This document shows positions 51,302 to 61,007 of a stretch of DNA of 64,000 nt, piece by piece. A program made the translations under genes and the position numbers. The number at the start of each line of letters is the position of its first letter. Positions within the stretch are counted from its first letter, which is position 1. Source of the stretch: Trichococcus palustris (GTDB lineage: Bacteria; Bacillota; Bacilli; Lactobacillales; Aerococcaceae); NCBI RefSeq assembly GCF_900114465.1, contig NZ_FOTD01000008.1, positions 1 through 64,000 of the forward strand, read 5' to 3'. The notes below the pieces were generated by a model. It had not been told where the DNA came from. It saw nothing but the letters and a program-made list of their open reading frames with translations, and searched no databases.

Positions 51302-52642
51302 TTAAGCTGCTATTTTTTTCTCGTAGTATTTGTAGCCGATTAAGCAAACCAACAGACAAATCACGATGAAAATCGGAACATAAGTCGGGTTGGATATAAT
51401 CCCGCCGACCAAAATGATTGCCGATCCCATGATTCCGAAGACCGGAGCGATCCATCCAAGGAAGGGATTGGTGATCGTTCCTTCGTTTTTCATACGGATG
51501 ACTTTCAGGTAAAGCACGACATAGCACAAATAACTGAATACAATCGCAATCTCGCTGATGTCGCCACCGGCAAGGATGCCCGACTTCTGTGTGAAGTAAT
51601 GGGCTGCCATCCAAAAAATGGACACGGCAAAGGCAAATTTAGCAGAGGCAGGCGATAGTTGGCTCTTAGCATCGATTTTTTTGATTGCATCGCTATTCGG
51701 CAACATGTTCTTCTCAGCCAATGCTTGCGGCAAACGCAGGATTCCTAAGGTAACCCCGTTGACCACGCCTAAAATGGCGACCAAGACGAAGGACAGGATA
51801 ATGCTGCCGCCACGTGGCCCCAGCAAAGCGGTACCCACTGTTGTAGTCGTCGCATCGCCCATAGCGAGGATATACTCGGGACCGACGATGGAAACGAGAC
51901 CGGTAAAGTAGGCCAAGTAAATAGCTAAAACCAATAACGGCCCAATGGTCAAAGCCAGCGGCATCGTCCGTTTCGGGTTTTTCACCTCATGCGTAATGCT
52001 CGTCGCGATGATCCAACCGTCATAGGAGAAGGCCATCGGAGCCAAGGCAGCCAACCAACCCCAACCGACATTCGTTATGGGTACGGCCAATTCTGCCGGT
52101 ACAACCGGAGCGGGCTCTCTCCAAAAAATGCCGACGATGGCAATCCCGATCAAAGGGATCAGCTTCATGATGGTGGCGATATTTTGGAAATAGCCGCCCG
52201 ACTTCAATGAAAAGTAATTCAGCAAAAAGAAAAAGCAGAGATAGAGCGTTCCGATGAGCACTTGCGTTTCCAGGGTGTTTGGAATCCCAAAAAGCATGCA
52301 AGTATAAATACCGGAAACCCAACTGACGATAGCTACAATCGTCGGGAAGTAAATAAACAGTTGGAACCAACCAAAAGCACTCGCGGCTTTTGGTGAAATG
52401 AATTCCTCGTAGTAGGCGACAACCCCGCCGGTCTTTTCCGTTCGGCTGGCTAACTCAGTCAGGGTGATGCTTCCGAAGATGATGCTGAAAGCTCCGATAC
52501 AAAAGACCAGGATACCCAAAACAACATTCCCGCCGGTTGCCCCCAAAATATCATCCGCTTTAAAGAATATACCCGATCCGATGCAGATTCCGACAATCAT
52601 GGATACTGCGGTAAATAGGCCGTAATGTTTTTCTTTTTCCAT
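51302..52642 (-). CDS. APC-family amino-acid permease
   Basis: A 446-residue, 12-TM amino acid-polyamine-organocation transporter. The N-terminal GICIGSGIFFKADDIL is the conserved TM1 substrate site, followed by LTELASRTEKTGGVVAYYEE. It resembles LAT/serine-threonine exchanger-like members (YkbA/SteT type). The substrate is uncertain. It is monocistronic, with a long untranslated leader that can fold. Confidence 0.85.
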   Translation of the reverse strand: MEKEKHYGLFTAVSMIVGICIGSGIFFKADDILGATGGNVVLGILVFCIGAFSIIFGSITLTELASRTEKTGGVVAYYEEFISPKAASAFGWFQLFIYFPTIVAIVSWVSGIYTCMLFGIPNTLETQVLIGTLYLCFFFLLNYFSLKSGGYFQNIATIMKLIPLIGIAIVGIFWREPAPVVPAELAVPITNVGWGWLAALAPMAFSYDGWIIATSITHEVKNPKRTMPLALTIGPLLVLAIYLAYFTGLVSIVGPEYILAMGDATTTTVGTALLGPRGGSIILSFVLVAILGVVNGVTLGILRLPQALAEKNMLPNSDAIKKIDAKSQLSPASAKFAFAVSIFWMAAHYFTQKSGILAGGDISEIAIVFSYLCYVVLYLKVIRMKNEGTITNPFLGWIAPVFGIMGSAIILVGGIISNPTYVPIFIVICLLVCLIGYKYYEKKIAA

Positions 52643-52760
52643 AGTAAGTGCTCCTAATAAAAAAATTTTTCAAAAAAATATAACAGACAGAAAGAGAACG
52701 TTTTGATGAGCTATACGTTCCCATCAAAAATGATCCTTGCAATTCCGTCTGCTATTATAA
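52643..52760 (-). promoter_or_regulatory. Folded 5' leader of the permease gene
   Basis: The roughly 100-base leader contains CAGACGG and CTGTCTG at its ends and an inner stem TTTTGATG/CATCAAAA (52700-52727) with a 12-base loop. A TATAAT (minus strand, about 52755-52760) upstream is a likely -10. No known riboswitch consensus was recognised. It could be a plain structured leader. Confidence 0.4.
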
Positions 52761-52788
52761 CATCTAATTTCCTTTAATCCTATGAATA

Positions 52789-53661
52789 TCAGTGGTCCAA
52801 AGGTTCCACATGGACATCCGTTTCAAAAATATTGAAATCAGCCCGCAGTTTCTCTTCGACTGCTTCCGTAATTTCATGGCTGCGCAAAACCGTCAAGGAA
52901 GCATCCAATAAGATAGTGACATCCACATAAACGTTCGCACCGTAGCTGCGCGCCATGATTGTCGCAACTTGTTCCACATCCGGAATGGATAAAATGGCCT
53001 CGCGATATTCCGCCAGGTTGTGCGTTTCAAAACCATCGGATAGCGAAAAGGCGCTTTCGCGGAAAATGTCGATTGCTGTTTTGATGATGATGATCCCCAC
53101 GATGACAGCCATGACGCCATCCAGCCAATAGACTCCGATGATGGAACCGAAAATGGCGATGGCTGCGGCAAAACTGGTCAAAGCATCGCTCAGATTATCT
53201 TTTGCCCCAGCAGATAGGCCGCTGCTGTTGATGCGGTTCGCAAGCCGATTATTATAGACGTAAACAGCCATCATGATGATGCCCGCAAAGAAGGCGGTCA
53301 CCCCGGTCACCACATCCGGAGCAGCCGTTTCGCCGGCCGTCAATTTGGAAGCGCTGGAAAACAGGACTTGCAAGCCGACAACCAACATGATGAAAGATGT
53401 CGAGAGACTGGCGATCGTTTCCGCTTTCCAGTGTCCATAAGGGTGATCTTCGTCGGCCGGACGGCGGGCTATGCGCAGGCCGATCAATATGGCGACGGAA
53501 GAGATCACATCCGTGAAGTTATTCAATCCATCTGCGCTAAGGGAGGCAGAGCCGAAGGTGTTACCGATAAACAGCTTTGCAAACGAGAGGATGATGTACA
53601 CCACCATGCTGAGACGCGCACCTTGTTCCGCCATTAGTAAATCTTTATATCGTTCGTTCAT
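52789..53661 (-). CDS. Cation diffusion facilitator (CDF) metal transporter
   Basis: A roughly 290-residue CDF efflux protein, six TM helices and a cytoplasmic C-terminal ferredoxin-like domain. Metal-site motifs are SADGLNNFTDV in TM2, HPYGHWKAE after it, and AGAKDNLSDAL in TM5. Likely substrates are Zn, Mn, Co or Fe; the SxxxDxxxN/D pattern alone does not settle it. The start chosen is ATG at 53661 with GGGAAG eight bases upstream; the frame is open 35 codons further without an RBS. Confidence 0.87.
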   Translation of the reverse strand: MNERYKDLLMAEQGARLSMVVYIILSFAKLFIGNTFGSASLSADGLNNFTDVISSVAILIGLRIARRPADEDHPYGHWKAETIASLSTSFIMLVVGLQVLFSSASKLTAGETAAPDVVTGVTAFFAGIIMMAVYVYNNRLANRINSSGLSAGAKDNLSDALTSFAAAIAIFGSIIGVYWLDGVMAVIVGIIIIKTAIDIFRESAFSLSDGFETHNLAEYREAILSIPDVEQVATIMARSYGANVYVDVTILLDASLTVLRSHEITEAVEEKLRADFNIFETDVHVEPLDH

Positions 53662-53945
53662 GATTGCATCTTCCCATCTTGTTATGAAATAGTCAGCCTT
53701 ATTCCAATGGCAATCCCATCCGCGCAAGCTATGATGAGCAGCACTTTCCATCATTATAGCACTCATCTTGCAAGGACCGCTAAAAAAGGCAATAGAAGGA
53801 TTTTACTACATTCCTTTCAGGCTGTCATCAAAAAAATAAATTTTAAGCGGGTTGTTTACTTATTAAAAATAAGCTGATATAATGACTTTATTTCGAATTA
53901 AGAATATGTCAATCGGAGGGATTTGTCGGCGAAGGGATTCTAGGC

Positions 53946-54482
53946 GTGGATTTGGGCATCCTTTGCCCGGCTGTCGGCGTAGTCGCCTCCAGCGGGAAGA
54001 CCCAATTCTTTGGCAACGGCCGACAAAACAAATGCCTGCGGAGGAAATATAAACAACTTCGTCGCGACTTGGGTAAAAAGAAAAAGCTCACCGCAATCAG
54101 GAATATCAATGACAAGGAATCCAGAATCATGCGGGACATCAATCACAAGCTTTCCAGACAGATCATCACGTTCGCGGCTGAAAACGGCTGCGGTACCATC
54201 CATCTGGAAAAGCTTTCCGGCATCCGTCGGACCTCAAGGCTAAGAGGAAAAAACAAAGCGAACCTGCATAGCTGGACCTTCCACGAACTGTCTTCCTTCA
54301 TCGAATACAAGGCACGCGAACTCGGGATAAAGGTAGTCTACATCAATCCCGAATACACGTCCCAAACCTGCCCAACGTGCGGGGAGCGCAACAAAGTGAA
54401 AGACCGGAACTATAACTGCGGCTGCGGGTATCATTCCCACCGCGACAGGGTCGGCGCCCTGAACATCGCCAGAACAATCTAA
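53946..54482 (+). pseudogene. TnpB, C-terminal half (RuvC and zinc finger only)
   Basis: TnpB is the RNA-guided nuclease of IS200/IS605-type transposons. Only the RuvC half remains: RuvC-I aspartate in GVDLGI (D2 of this frame), RuvC-II glutamate in IHLEKLSG (E88), zinc cysteines C142, C145, C158 and C160, and RuvC-III aspartate in HRDRVGALN (D167). The whole N-terminal recognition/wedge region (about 190 residues) is missing. The frame is open back to about 53904 (VGEGILGVDLG) with no good start; GTG at 53946 is the first plausible one. No tnpA is present. The protein is probably inactive as a guide-dependent nuclease. Confidence 0.8.
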
Positions 54483-54664
54483 CCCAGATGATAACAGTTT
54501 GGGTGCCCAAGGGTCTAAGAGACCTGCCTTGGGAGGGGTGATGGCACACCCTAAACTTGAAGCTTGAACAAAACAGAAATGGCCTGCGTTCGCTAAGGTA
54601 TTCAAGAATCCCATCCTGACACCGTAAGGTGTGGGACTTGCGGCTTTAGCCGTGGGAGTGTCAA
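54483..54664 (+). ncRNA. IS right end and omega-RNA scaffold of the TnpB element
   Basis: Directly after tnpB are three stem-loops: CCCA...TGGG (54483-54503), CCCAAGG...CCTTGGG (54506-54533) and GGGGTG...CACACCC. The terminal hairpin TTCAAGAATCCCA...TGGGAGTGTCAA (54601-54664) is the usual right end of this element type. In such elements the omega-RNA is made from this region and its guide is the sequence just past the end, here starting AATCCATTGATC inside the nitroreductase remnant. Confidence 0.75.
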
Positions 54665-54814
54665 AATCCATTGATCGATGCAGCTGTAGCAGCGGAATGG
54701 CATTTGCCTGAAAGCTGGAAATTGCGCGGTCAAATGCCATTCGGTTCTATCGAAGGAGCCGCAGGGGAAAAAGGATACATGGATGACGAAGCCCGTTTCC
54801 GCGTATTTAACTAA
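54665..54814 (+). pseudogene. Nitroreductase-family gene, last 49 codons only
   Basis: The open frame immediately after the element end reads NPLIDAAVAAEWHLPESWKL ... QMPFGSIEGAAGEKGYMDDE and ends RFRVFN. This matches, from memory, the C-terminus of Frm2/Hbn1-like nitroreductases. The rest of the gene is absent on the other side of the TnpB remnant. A terminator follows at 54838. It is a fragment left after element insertion and deletion. Confidence 0.6.
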
Positions 54815-54837
54815 TCATAAGCAATAAAAAAATTCAA

Positions 54838-54874
54838 AAGGGGACGAACAGATAGCTGTTCGTTGCCTTTTTTT
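54838..54874 (+). terminator. Terminator after the nitroreductase remnant
   Basis: GGGGACGAACAG pairs with CTGTTCGTTGCC (one mismatch), loop ATAG, followed by seven T. Its T-run overlaps a candidate amidase promoter (TTGCCT 54863, TACAAT 54886). Confidence 0.8.
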
Positions 54875-54922
54875 GTTGTCGAATCTACAATAGAAGTAAC
54901 AAACAAGAAGAGGAGGATTTTT

Positions 54923-56377
54923 ATGGATCGCCAAAAGGATGCGCTTTACTATGCAGGGCTGTTGAAAGAAAAAAAGGCATCCTCAGAGGAATTGATTGTT
55001 GATGCTTTCCGAAAAATAGAAAAAGTAAATCCCCTGTACAATGCCGTCGTGCACACACGCAGAGAAAAAGCGTTGGCGGAAGCCAAAACGAGAGACTATC
55101 GGGACACTTTATTCGGAGGGGTGCCGATCCTGATAAAGGATCTGGGGCAAGATTTAGCGGGAGAACCGGCTACTTCGGGCTCGCGGCTGCTGAAGAATCA
55201 TATCGCCCCCCGCACCAGCCACTTCATCGAGGCCGTCGAAAGAGCCGGATTCATCGTCATCGGCCAGACCAATACGCCCGAATTCGGATTCAAGAACATT
55301 ACGGATGCCGCAATCCATGGCCCGGCCAGAAATCCGTTCGACAAAGACCATTCGCCGGGCGGATCCAGTGGCGGAGCGGCGGCTGCCGTCGCTTCCGATA
55401 TGGTAGCCATTGCGACAGCGAGTGACGGCGGCGGTTCGATCCGGATTCCGGCGTCATTCACCGGATTGGTGGGATTGAAGCCGACACGCGGGAGGACACC
55501 GGTGGGGCCGGGTTCTTACCGCGGTTGGCAAGGAGCATCCATCAGTTTCGCCCTGACGAAGACGGTCCGGGATACCGCACTGATGCTGGATGCCTTGCAG
55601 ACAGTCCAAGCAGCAGCGCCTTTTCAGACGCCATTGTTTTCCGGCAGCTATTTCCGGAATCTGAATACCGGCAATCGACGCAAATTCCGGATCGCCTATT
55701 CGCTGGAATCACCGGTGAAATCCGTCGTCAGCGAAGACGCGAAGCGGGCCGTGATGCAGACGGTATCCTGCTTGGAATCGCTTGGTTACCAGGTGGAAGA
55801 AAAGACACCGGATATTGATGGCATCCACTTGATGGAAGCCTATTATGCGATGAACGGGGCCGAAACGGATGCCATGTTGAGGGGCATGGCCAAAGGCCAG
55901 GGGAGGGATTTGACGGTCGACGATATGGAACTGGTATCCTGGGCCATCTACCAATACGGCAAGACGGTTTCCGGCGGAGATTATTCGTTGGCGCTGGGCC
56001 TGTGGGACCAGGCGGCAGCTGAAATGGACAGATTCCATGATAGCTATGATCTATTGCTGCAGCCGACCACCGCGGATGCTGCACCTCGGATTAATCATGC
56101 ATTCCAAAGCGAGGAACTGAGAGAGCGGATGCGCAGATCCGACAGCGCAACTGCTGAGGAAAGGAAAGAAATCGTCTGGAAGATGTTTGAAGAGAGCCTA
56201 GGAGTGACCCCCTTTACGCAACAGGCTAACTTGACCGGGCAGCCTGCCATCAGCCTGCCGGTGTATCTGACAGCGGCAGGGCTGCCGATCGGCGTGCAAT
56301 TCACGGCTCCCAAAGGCAAAGAGGATTGGCTGCTGGATATTGCCGCGGTTATGGAAGAAAATGAGCGCTTCCAATGA
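54923..56377 (+). CDS. Amidase (amidase-signature family)
   Basis: A 484-residue amidase-signature hydrolase. The Ser-cisSer-Lys triad is visible: K72 in ILIKDLG, S148 in SPGGSSGGA and S172 in DGGGSIRIP. Such enzymes split amide bonds; this one resembles general amidases (6-aminohexanoate-cyclic-dimer hydrolase type) rather than GatA, since no gatC or gatB is nearby. The start is ATG at 54923 after AGAGGAGG. Monocistronic. Confidence 0.88.
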   Translation: MDRQKDALYYAGLLKEKKASSEELIVDAFRKIEKVNPLYNAVVHTRREKALAEAKTRDYRDTLFGGVPILIKDLGQDLAGEPATSGSRLLKNHIAPRTSHFIEAVERAGFIVIGQTNTPEFGFKNITDAAIHGPARNPFDKDHSPGGSSGGAAAAVASDMVAIATASDGGGSIRIPASFTGLVGLKPTRGRTPVGPGSYRGWQGASISFALTKTVRDTALMLDALQTVQAAAPFQTPLFSGSYFRNLNTGNRRKFRIAYSLESPVKSVVSEDAKRAVMQTVSCLESLGYQVEEKTPDIDGIHLMEAYYAMNGAETDAMLRGMAKGQGRDLTVDDMELVSWAIYQYGKTVSGGDYSLALGLWDQAAAEMDRFHDSYDLLLQPTTADAAPRINHAFQSEELRERMRRSDSATAEERKEIVWKMFEESLGVTPFTQQANLTGQPAISLPVYLTAAGLPIGVQFTAPKGKEDWLLDIAAVMEENERFQ

Positions 56378-56569
56378 GAGCCGGCATCCTTTTTGCTGTT
56401 TGAAAACTAATCCTGTACAACTTCAGGGCAAATGAACACTTTATGGCAAGTGTGTAAGGAATAAAATCTTGTGCCTATGCAGGCTATTGACTGTTTTGAA
56501 AAATGGATTATAATTAGGTGTTTTTACAAATGAAAGAGATAATTCATACCTACATTGGAGGAGAAAAAA

Positions 56570-58570
56570 TTGGAAACGCAAAAGGAAAAACATCCGCAGA
56601 TTCCTCTGAGCATGGCTGCGATTTTCGTGGCGTTGGGTGTCGTTTACGGGGATATAGGAACATCGCCACTCTACGTCATGAAAGCGATCGTCGCAGGGAA
56701 CGGCGGACTGGCATCATTGTCGGACTCCTTTATCATCGGAGCGTTGTCATTAGTGATATGGACGGTCACCCTGCTGACCACGATCAAATATGTGATGGTT
56801 GCCATGCAGGCCGATAACCATGGCGAGGGCGGGATCTTTTCACTCTATGCTCTTGTCCATAGACGCGCAAAATGGCTGATTATTCCAGCTATGATAGGGG
56901 GGGCTGCCTTGTTGGCCGATGGCATCTTAACGCCTGCAGTTACGGTTACGTCGGCTGTCGAAGGGCTGCGGAGCATCCCGGTTTTCGACGGGCTTTTAGG
57001 TGAAGGCCAAGGGGCAATATTGGCGATAACGCTGACGATTATTTCAGCCTTGTTCATTATCCAACGTCTCGGAACCAAAGCAATAGGAAAAGCTTTTGGA
57101 CCCATCATGGCGCTATGGTTTAGTTTTATCGGCTTACTGGGATTGTGGCAAGTGTTCAGTAATCCGATTGTGTTATTGGCATTTAACCCCATGCGGGGCA
57201 TAAATTTGCTGTTCAGCGAACAGAATAATGCCGGCTTTATGATCTTGGGAAGCGTCTTCCTGGCTACAACAGGGGCAGAAGCATTGTACTCGGACATGGG
57301 GCATGTCGGCAGGAAGAACATTTACGGCAGCTGGCCCTTTGTAAAAATAACACTCTTGCTGAACTATTTAGGCCAAGGTGCATGGCTGATGCATGCAAAT
57401 TCAAATGCCGCACTTCTCCACATAGAGGACTTCAACCCATTTTTTGAAATGATGCCGAGCTGGTTGCGTCTTTTCGCGGTTCTCTTGAGTACGATGGCTG
57501 CTATCATCGCTTCGCAAGCGCTCATTACCGGCTCGTATACGCTCGTCTCGGAAGCAATCAGCCTGAATTTGCTGCCGCATTTGAAAATCCAATATCCTTC
57601 CCAGACAAAAGGGCAAATGTATATTCCTTTGGTGAATAATATTCTCTGGCTAGCTTGTTTGGGGGTCGTCCTCTATTTCAGAACATCGAGCCGGATGGAA
57701 GCAGCCTATGGGTTGGCCATCACGGTCACCATGCTGATGACCACGATTTTGTTGTTTGAGTTTTTACGGATGAAGAACGTTCGTTTCGCCCTTTCGTTGT
57801 TCATGTTTGTGTTCTTCGGAACATTGGAAACAACCTTCTTTGTCTCAAGCGCAACGAAATTCTCCCACGGGGGTTATGTCGCCGCGCTGCTGGCCTTCCT
57901 TCTTTTCATCGTCATGTTCGTTTGGTATAAAGGGAATAAGATCGAAAATTGGCAGCGGTTCGAATATCCGATGTCGGATTTTATTAACCAATTCAGAAAA
58001 TTAAAAGAAGATGATTCGCTGCCTGTTTTTGCAAACAATCTGGTCTTCCTGACGAGCAATCAAAATCCCGGTTCTGTTGACCGTGATATTCTCTACTCCA
58101 TTTTGGATAAACGGCCAAAGAGGGCGGACGTGTATTGGTTCATTAACGTAGCCGTCACGGATCAGCCTTATACGCAGGAATATAAGGTGGTCGATTACGG
58201 CACGGATTTCTGCTTTAAGGTTCAACTGCGGTTAGGCTTTAAAATAGAGCAACGCATCAATATCTACTTGCGCCAAATCATTCAAGAAATGATGGAAGAG
58301 GGAAGAATCAAACCGCAAAGACAAGCGTATACGATCTATCAAGAAAAAGAGATCGGCGATTTCTGTTTTGTATTGATCCGCAAGGCCATTTCACCAGAGA
58401 GCAACCTCACTATCTTTGAGCGCCTCATCATGAGCACAAAATATAATATTAAAACATTGACGGGATCACCGGCTAAATGGTTTGGGCTGGAAAATACAAA
58501 CTTAATCATTGAACAGGTTCCGTTGTTCCTGAAGGTAAGAAAAGCAAACCATCTTACCAGAGTGGATTAA
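56570..58570 (+). CDS. kup: KUP-family potassium transporter
   Basis: Kup takes up potassium with protons. The 666-residue protein begins its membrane part with FVALGVVYGDIGTSPLYVM, the family signature, has 12 TM helices to about residue 450 and a C-terminal cytoplasmic domain. The start chosen is TTG at 56570, seven bases after GGAGG. A promoter TTGACT (56487-56492), 16 bases, TATAAT (56509-56514) lies upstream. The leader is too short for a c-di-AMP riboswitch; KUP proteins in lactic acid bacteria can be regulated by direct c-di-AMP binding, which would connect to gdpP (inference). Confidence 0.94.
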   Translation: METQKEKHPQIPLSMAAIFVALGVVYGDIGTSPLYVMKAIVAGNGGLASLSDSFIIGALSLVIWTVTLLTTIKYVMVAMQADNHGEGGIFSLYALVHRRAKWLIIPAMIGGAALLADGILTPAVTVTSAVEGLRSIPVFDGLLGEGQGAILAITLTIISALFIIQRLGTKAIGKAFGPIMALWFSFIGLLGLWQVFSNPIVLLAFNPMRGINLLFSEQNNAGFMILGSVFLATTGAEALYSDMGHVGRKNIYGSWPFVKITLLLNYLGQGAWLMHANSNAALLHIEDFNPFFEMMPSWLRLFAVLLSTMAAIIASQALITGSYTLVSEAISLNLLPHLKIQYPSQTKGQMYIPLVNNILWLACLGVVLYFRTSSRMEAAYGLAITVTMLMTTILLFEFLRMKNVRFALSLFMFVFFGTLETTFFVSSATKFSHGGYVAALLAFLLFIVMFVWYKGNKIENWQRFEYPMSDFINQFRKLKEDDSLPVFANNLVFLTSNQNPGSVDRDILYSILDKRPKRADVYWFINVAVTDQPYTQEYKVVDYGTDFCFKVQLRLGFKIEQRINIYLRQIIQEMMEEGRIKPQRQAYTIYQEKEIGDFCFVLIRKAISPESNLTIFERLIMSTKYNIKTLTGSPAKWFGLENTNLIIEQVPLFLKVRKANHLTRVD

Positions 58571-58588
58571 ACAGTTTATCCGAATAAG

Positions 58589-58627
58589 AGGAGAGTCAGG
58601 GCATTTGCCAGGGCTCTCCTTTTTTTG
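58589..58627 (+). terminator. Terminator after kup
   Basis: AGGAGAG pairs with CTCTCCT, with inner GGCA/TGCC, followed by seven T. Confidence 0.85.
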
Positions 58628-58777
58628 TGCGGCCGGCGAGGGCGTACCGAAGACTCAAAAAAACCAAAAAAAAATAAAATGAAATTAGGCTATTATTTTT
58701 GATATGTGAGGAAATCAGGTATCTTAAGGGGAGATAATGTGCCTTGGAAATGTTATTCTCACAAGCTTTTAAAGGGA

Positions 58778-58841
58778 TGTCAGAAAAACTTACATTCGAT
58801 GTAATTATTGCGTTGACTAAGAGGAAAAAGAGGTTTATTCT
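58778..58841 (+). promoter_or_regulatory. glnRA promoter with GlnR box
   Basis: TGTCAGAAAAACTTACA (58778-58794) fits the GlnR/TnrA box TGTNA-N7-TNACA exactly. The promoter TTGACT (58813-58818), 17 bases, TATTCT (58836-58841) follows. This fits autorepression of glnR-glnA under nitrogen excess. The rest of the 412-base gap from kup holds no gene. Confidence 0.75.
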
Positions 58842-58982
58842 TGTTGTATTAAATCAATTAAATACTACTGATTCAACTAATGATTAAGAAGAGATACCCT
58901 TTTTTCAAGAGACCCAAATCCTTGGAAATGAAATATACATTTGTATGTTTATCATCTCATAAAATTCGATGGAGGGGTTGGT

Positions 58983-59366
58983 ATGAAAGAAAAGGAATTA
59001 CGGCGTTCGATGGCGGTTTTTACCATTGGAACAGTCATGCAGTTGACAGATCTGACTGCAAGACAAATTCGGTATTATGAAGAGCAAGAACTCGTCCATC
59101 CTAAACGTACAGACACCAATCGCAGAATGTTTTCATTGAATGATGTCGATCGTTTGCTGGAAGTGAAAGATTATCTGGCAGAAGGATTGAATATTACAGC
59201 AATCAAACGGATGTACAGCACAGAAAGAAAAGAACAAGAGAAGGCACTCGAAAAAAGTCAGAAAAATCTGACGGACGAAGATGTGCGACGAATCTTGTAC
59301 AAAGAAATACTGAACGCAAGCGGATTTAACTCTGGGGATTCCAACAAACCTTGGGGAAGAATATAA
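58983..59366 (+). CDS. glnR: Glutamine synthetase repressor GlnR (MerR family)
   Basis: GlnR represses nitrogen-assimilation genes when glutamine is plentiful and is activated by feedback-inhibited glutamine synthetase. The 127-residue protein has an N-terminal MerR helix-turn-helix (about 12-80, with LTDLTARQIRYYEEQELVHP and RRMFSLNDVDRLL) and a short C-terminal tail with a charged helix. The start is ATG at 58983 after GGAGGGG. It precedes glnA by 45 bases, the standard glnRA operon. Confidence 0.95.
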   Translation: MKEKELRRSMAVFTIGTVMQLTDLTARQIRYYEEQELVHPKRTDTNRRMFSLNDVDRLLEVKDYLAEGLNITAIKRMYSTERKEQEKALEKSQKNLTDEDVRRILYKEILNASGFNSGDSNKPWGRI

Positions 59367-59411
59367 AAAACAAAAAAATATAAAAACATAGGTTAGAAAG
59401 AGGGATTCCAT

Positions 59412-60746
59412 ATGGCAAAATTTACTAAAGAAGAAATCATCGCATCAGCAAAACAACAAAATGTTCGTTACTTACGACTAATGTTCACTGATATTTTAGG
59501 AACCATCAAAAACGTGGAAGTTCCTATCAGCCAATTAGATAAAGTTTTGGAAAATAAAATGATGTTCGACGGTTCTTCCATCGAAGGATTTGTACGTATT
59601 GAAGAAAGCGACATGTATTTATATCCCGATTTTGATACATGGTTAGTTTTCCCTTGGGGCACGGAGCAAGGAAAAGTCGCTCGTTTAATCTGCGACATTT
59701 ATATGCCAGATGGCACACCATTTGCTGGCGACCCTCGCAACAACCTAAAACGCGCGCTTGTGGAAATGGAAAAATTAGGCTTCACAAAGTTCAACTTAGG
59801 ACCAGAACCAGAATTCTTCCTGTTCAAATTGGATGAAAAAGGCCAACCAACAGTTGACTTGAACGACCAAGGCGGATACTTCGACTTAGCACCGACTGAC
59901 TTAGGCGAAAACTGCCGTCGTGATATCGTATTGGAATTGGAAGCTTTAGGCTTTGAAATCGAAGCAAGCCACCATGAAGTTGCACCAGGACAACACGAAA
60001 TCGACTGGAAATACGCAAACGCTGTAGAAGCTTGCGACAACATCCAAACGTTCAAATTGATCGTTAAAACGGTTGCCCGTAAACATGGCTTGCATGCAAC
60101 GTTCATGCCTAAACCAGTATTCGGCATCAACGGTTCCGGTATGCATTTCAATATGTCATTGTTCAACGAAAACGGCAATGCTTTCTACGACAAAGAAGAT
60201 GAACGTCAATTAAGCGCGACAGCTTACCAATTCATCGCGGGTCTGATCAAACATGCGCGCGGATATACAGCGGTCTGCAACCCGATCGTTAACTCATACA
60301 AACGTTTGGTGCCCGGCTACGAAGCGCCTGTATACATCGCATGGAGCGGAAAAAACCGTTCACCATTAATCCGTATCCCGGAATCACGCGGCATGTCCAC
60401 TCGTGTTGAATTACGTAGTGTTGACCCAGCTGCAAACCCATATTTAGCTTTGGCTGCTTTATTGGCTGCAGGTCTTGACGGCGTGAAAAACAAATTGGAA
60501 GCTCCAGCTCCAATCAACCGCAACATCTACCAAATGACAGCTGAAGATCGTCACGAAAACGGCATTTTAGACTTGCCTACATCGTTACATGAAGCACTTG
60601 AGGACTTTGCTAAAGACCAAATGATGTTTGACGCATTGGGCGACCACATCAGCAACAACTTCATCGAATCGAAAGAAATCGAAGTGATGTCTTACAACCA
60701 ACAAGTAACGGAATGGGAAAGAGAACAATACTTGAACATGTATTAA
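59412..60746 (+). CDS. glnA: Glutamine synthetase, type I
   Basis: GlnA makes glutamine from glutamate, ammonia and ATP. The 444-residue GSI-alpha form shows [45 protein letters not shown] and [11 protein letters not shown], and lacks the adenylylation-site tyrosine region of longer GSI-beta enzymes. Feedback-inhibited GS also helps GlnR bind DNA in Gram-positives. Codon use is strongly biased, as expected for a highly expressed gene. Confidence 0.97.
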   Translation: MAKFTKEEIIASAKQQNVRYLRLMFTDILGTIKNVEVPISQLDKVLENKMMFDGSSIEGFVRIEESDMYLYPDFDTWLVFPWGTEQGKVARLICDIYMPDGTPFAGDPRNNLKRALVEMEKLGFTKFNLGPEPEFFLFKLDEKGQPTVDLNDQGGYFDLAPTDLGENCRRDIVLELEALGFEIEASHHEVAPGQHEIDWKYANAVEACDNIQTFKLIVKTVARKHGLHATFMPKPVFGINGSGMHFNMSLFNENGNAFYDKEDERQLSATAYQFIAGLIKHARGYTAVCNPIVNSYKRLVPGYEAPVYIAWSGKNRSPLIRIPESRGMSTRVELRSVDPAANPYLALAALLAAGLDGVKNKLEAPAPINRNIYQMTAEDRHENGILDLPTSLHEALEDFAKDQMMFDALGDHISNNFIESKEIEVMSYNQQVTEWEREQYLNMY

Positions 60747-60820
60747 GAAAGAGTGCGATAAAAGTCGGTTAGCTGCCTATTGCCTGTACAGTGGCGCTGC
60801 CTTTTAGAACACGTTTAAGC
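60747..60820 (-). repeat. Diverged copy of the dispersed repeat (copy 5)
   Basis: The complement begins TTAAACGTGTTCTAAAAGGC and ends CTTTTATCGCACTCTTTC. Only these ends match the family; the middle differs. Downstream of glnA. Confidence 0.45.
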
Positions 60821-60840
60821 AGTAACGTTCGCAGAAAACA

Positions 60841-60873
60841 GAGGGGCTGAGACGGGAGTCTCAGTCCTTTTTT
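60841..60873 (+). terminator. Terminator after glnA
   Basis: AGGGGCTGAGAC pairs with GTCTCAGTCCTT around GGGA, followed by six T. Confidence 0.85.
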
Positions 60874-61007
60874 CTGTTCCCTGGAACTTTCAGAAAGACA
60901 GACCGACGTTTTGTTCATCTTTTTTAGGTTAAAACCTTCGCTTAACGCAAGGAATTCATTTATAATGGATTAGTATTAAAATTTGATGAATAAAAAGAGG
61001 GGTCAAA

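Noticed and set aside
51820-51830. CCACGTGG in the permease gene as parS
   Set aside because: Flanks do not match TGTT...AACA; a chance hexamer in coding DNA.
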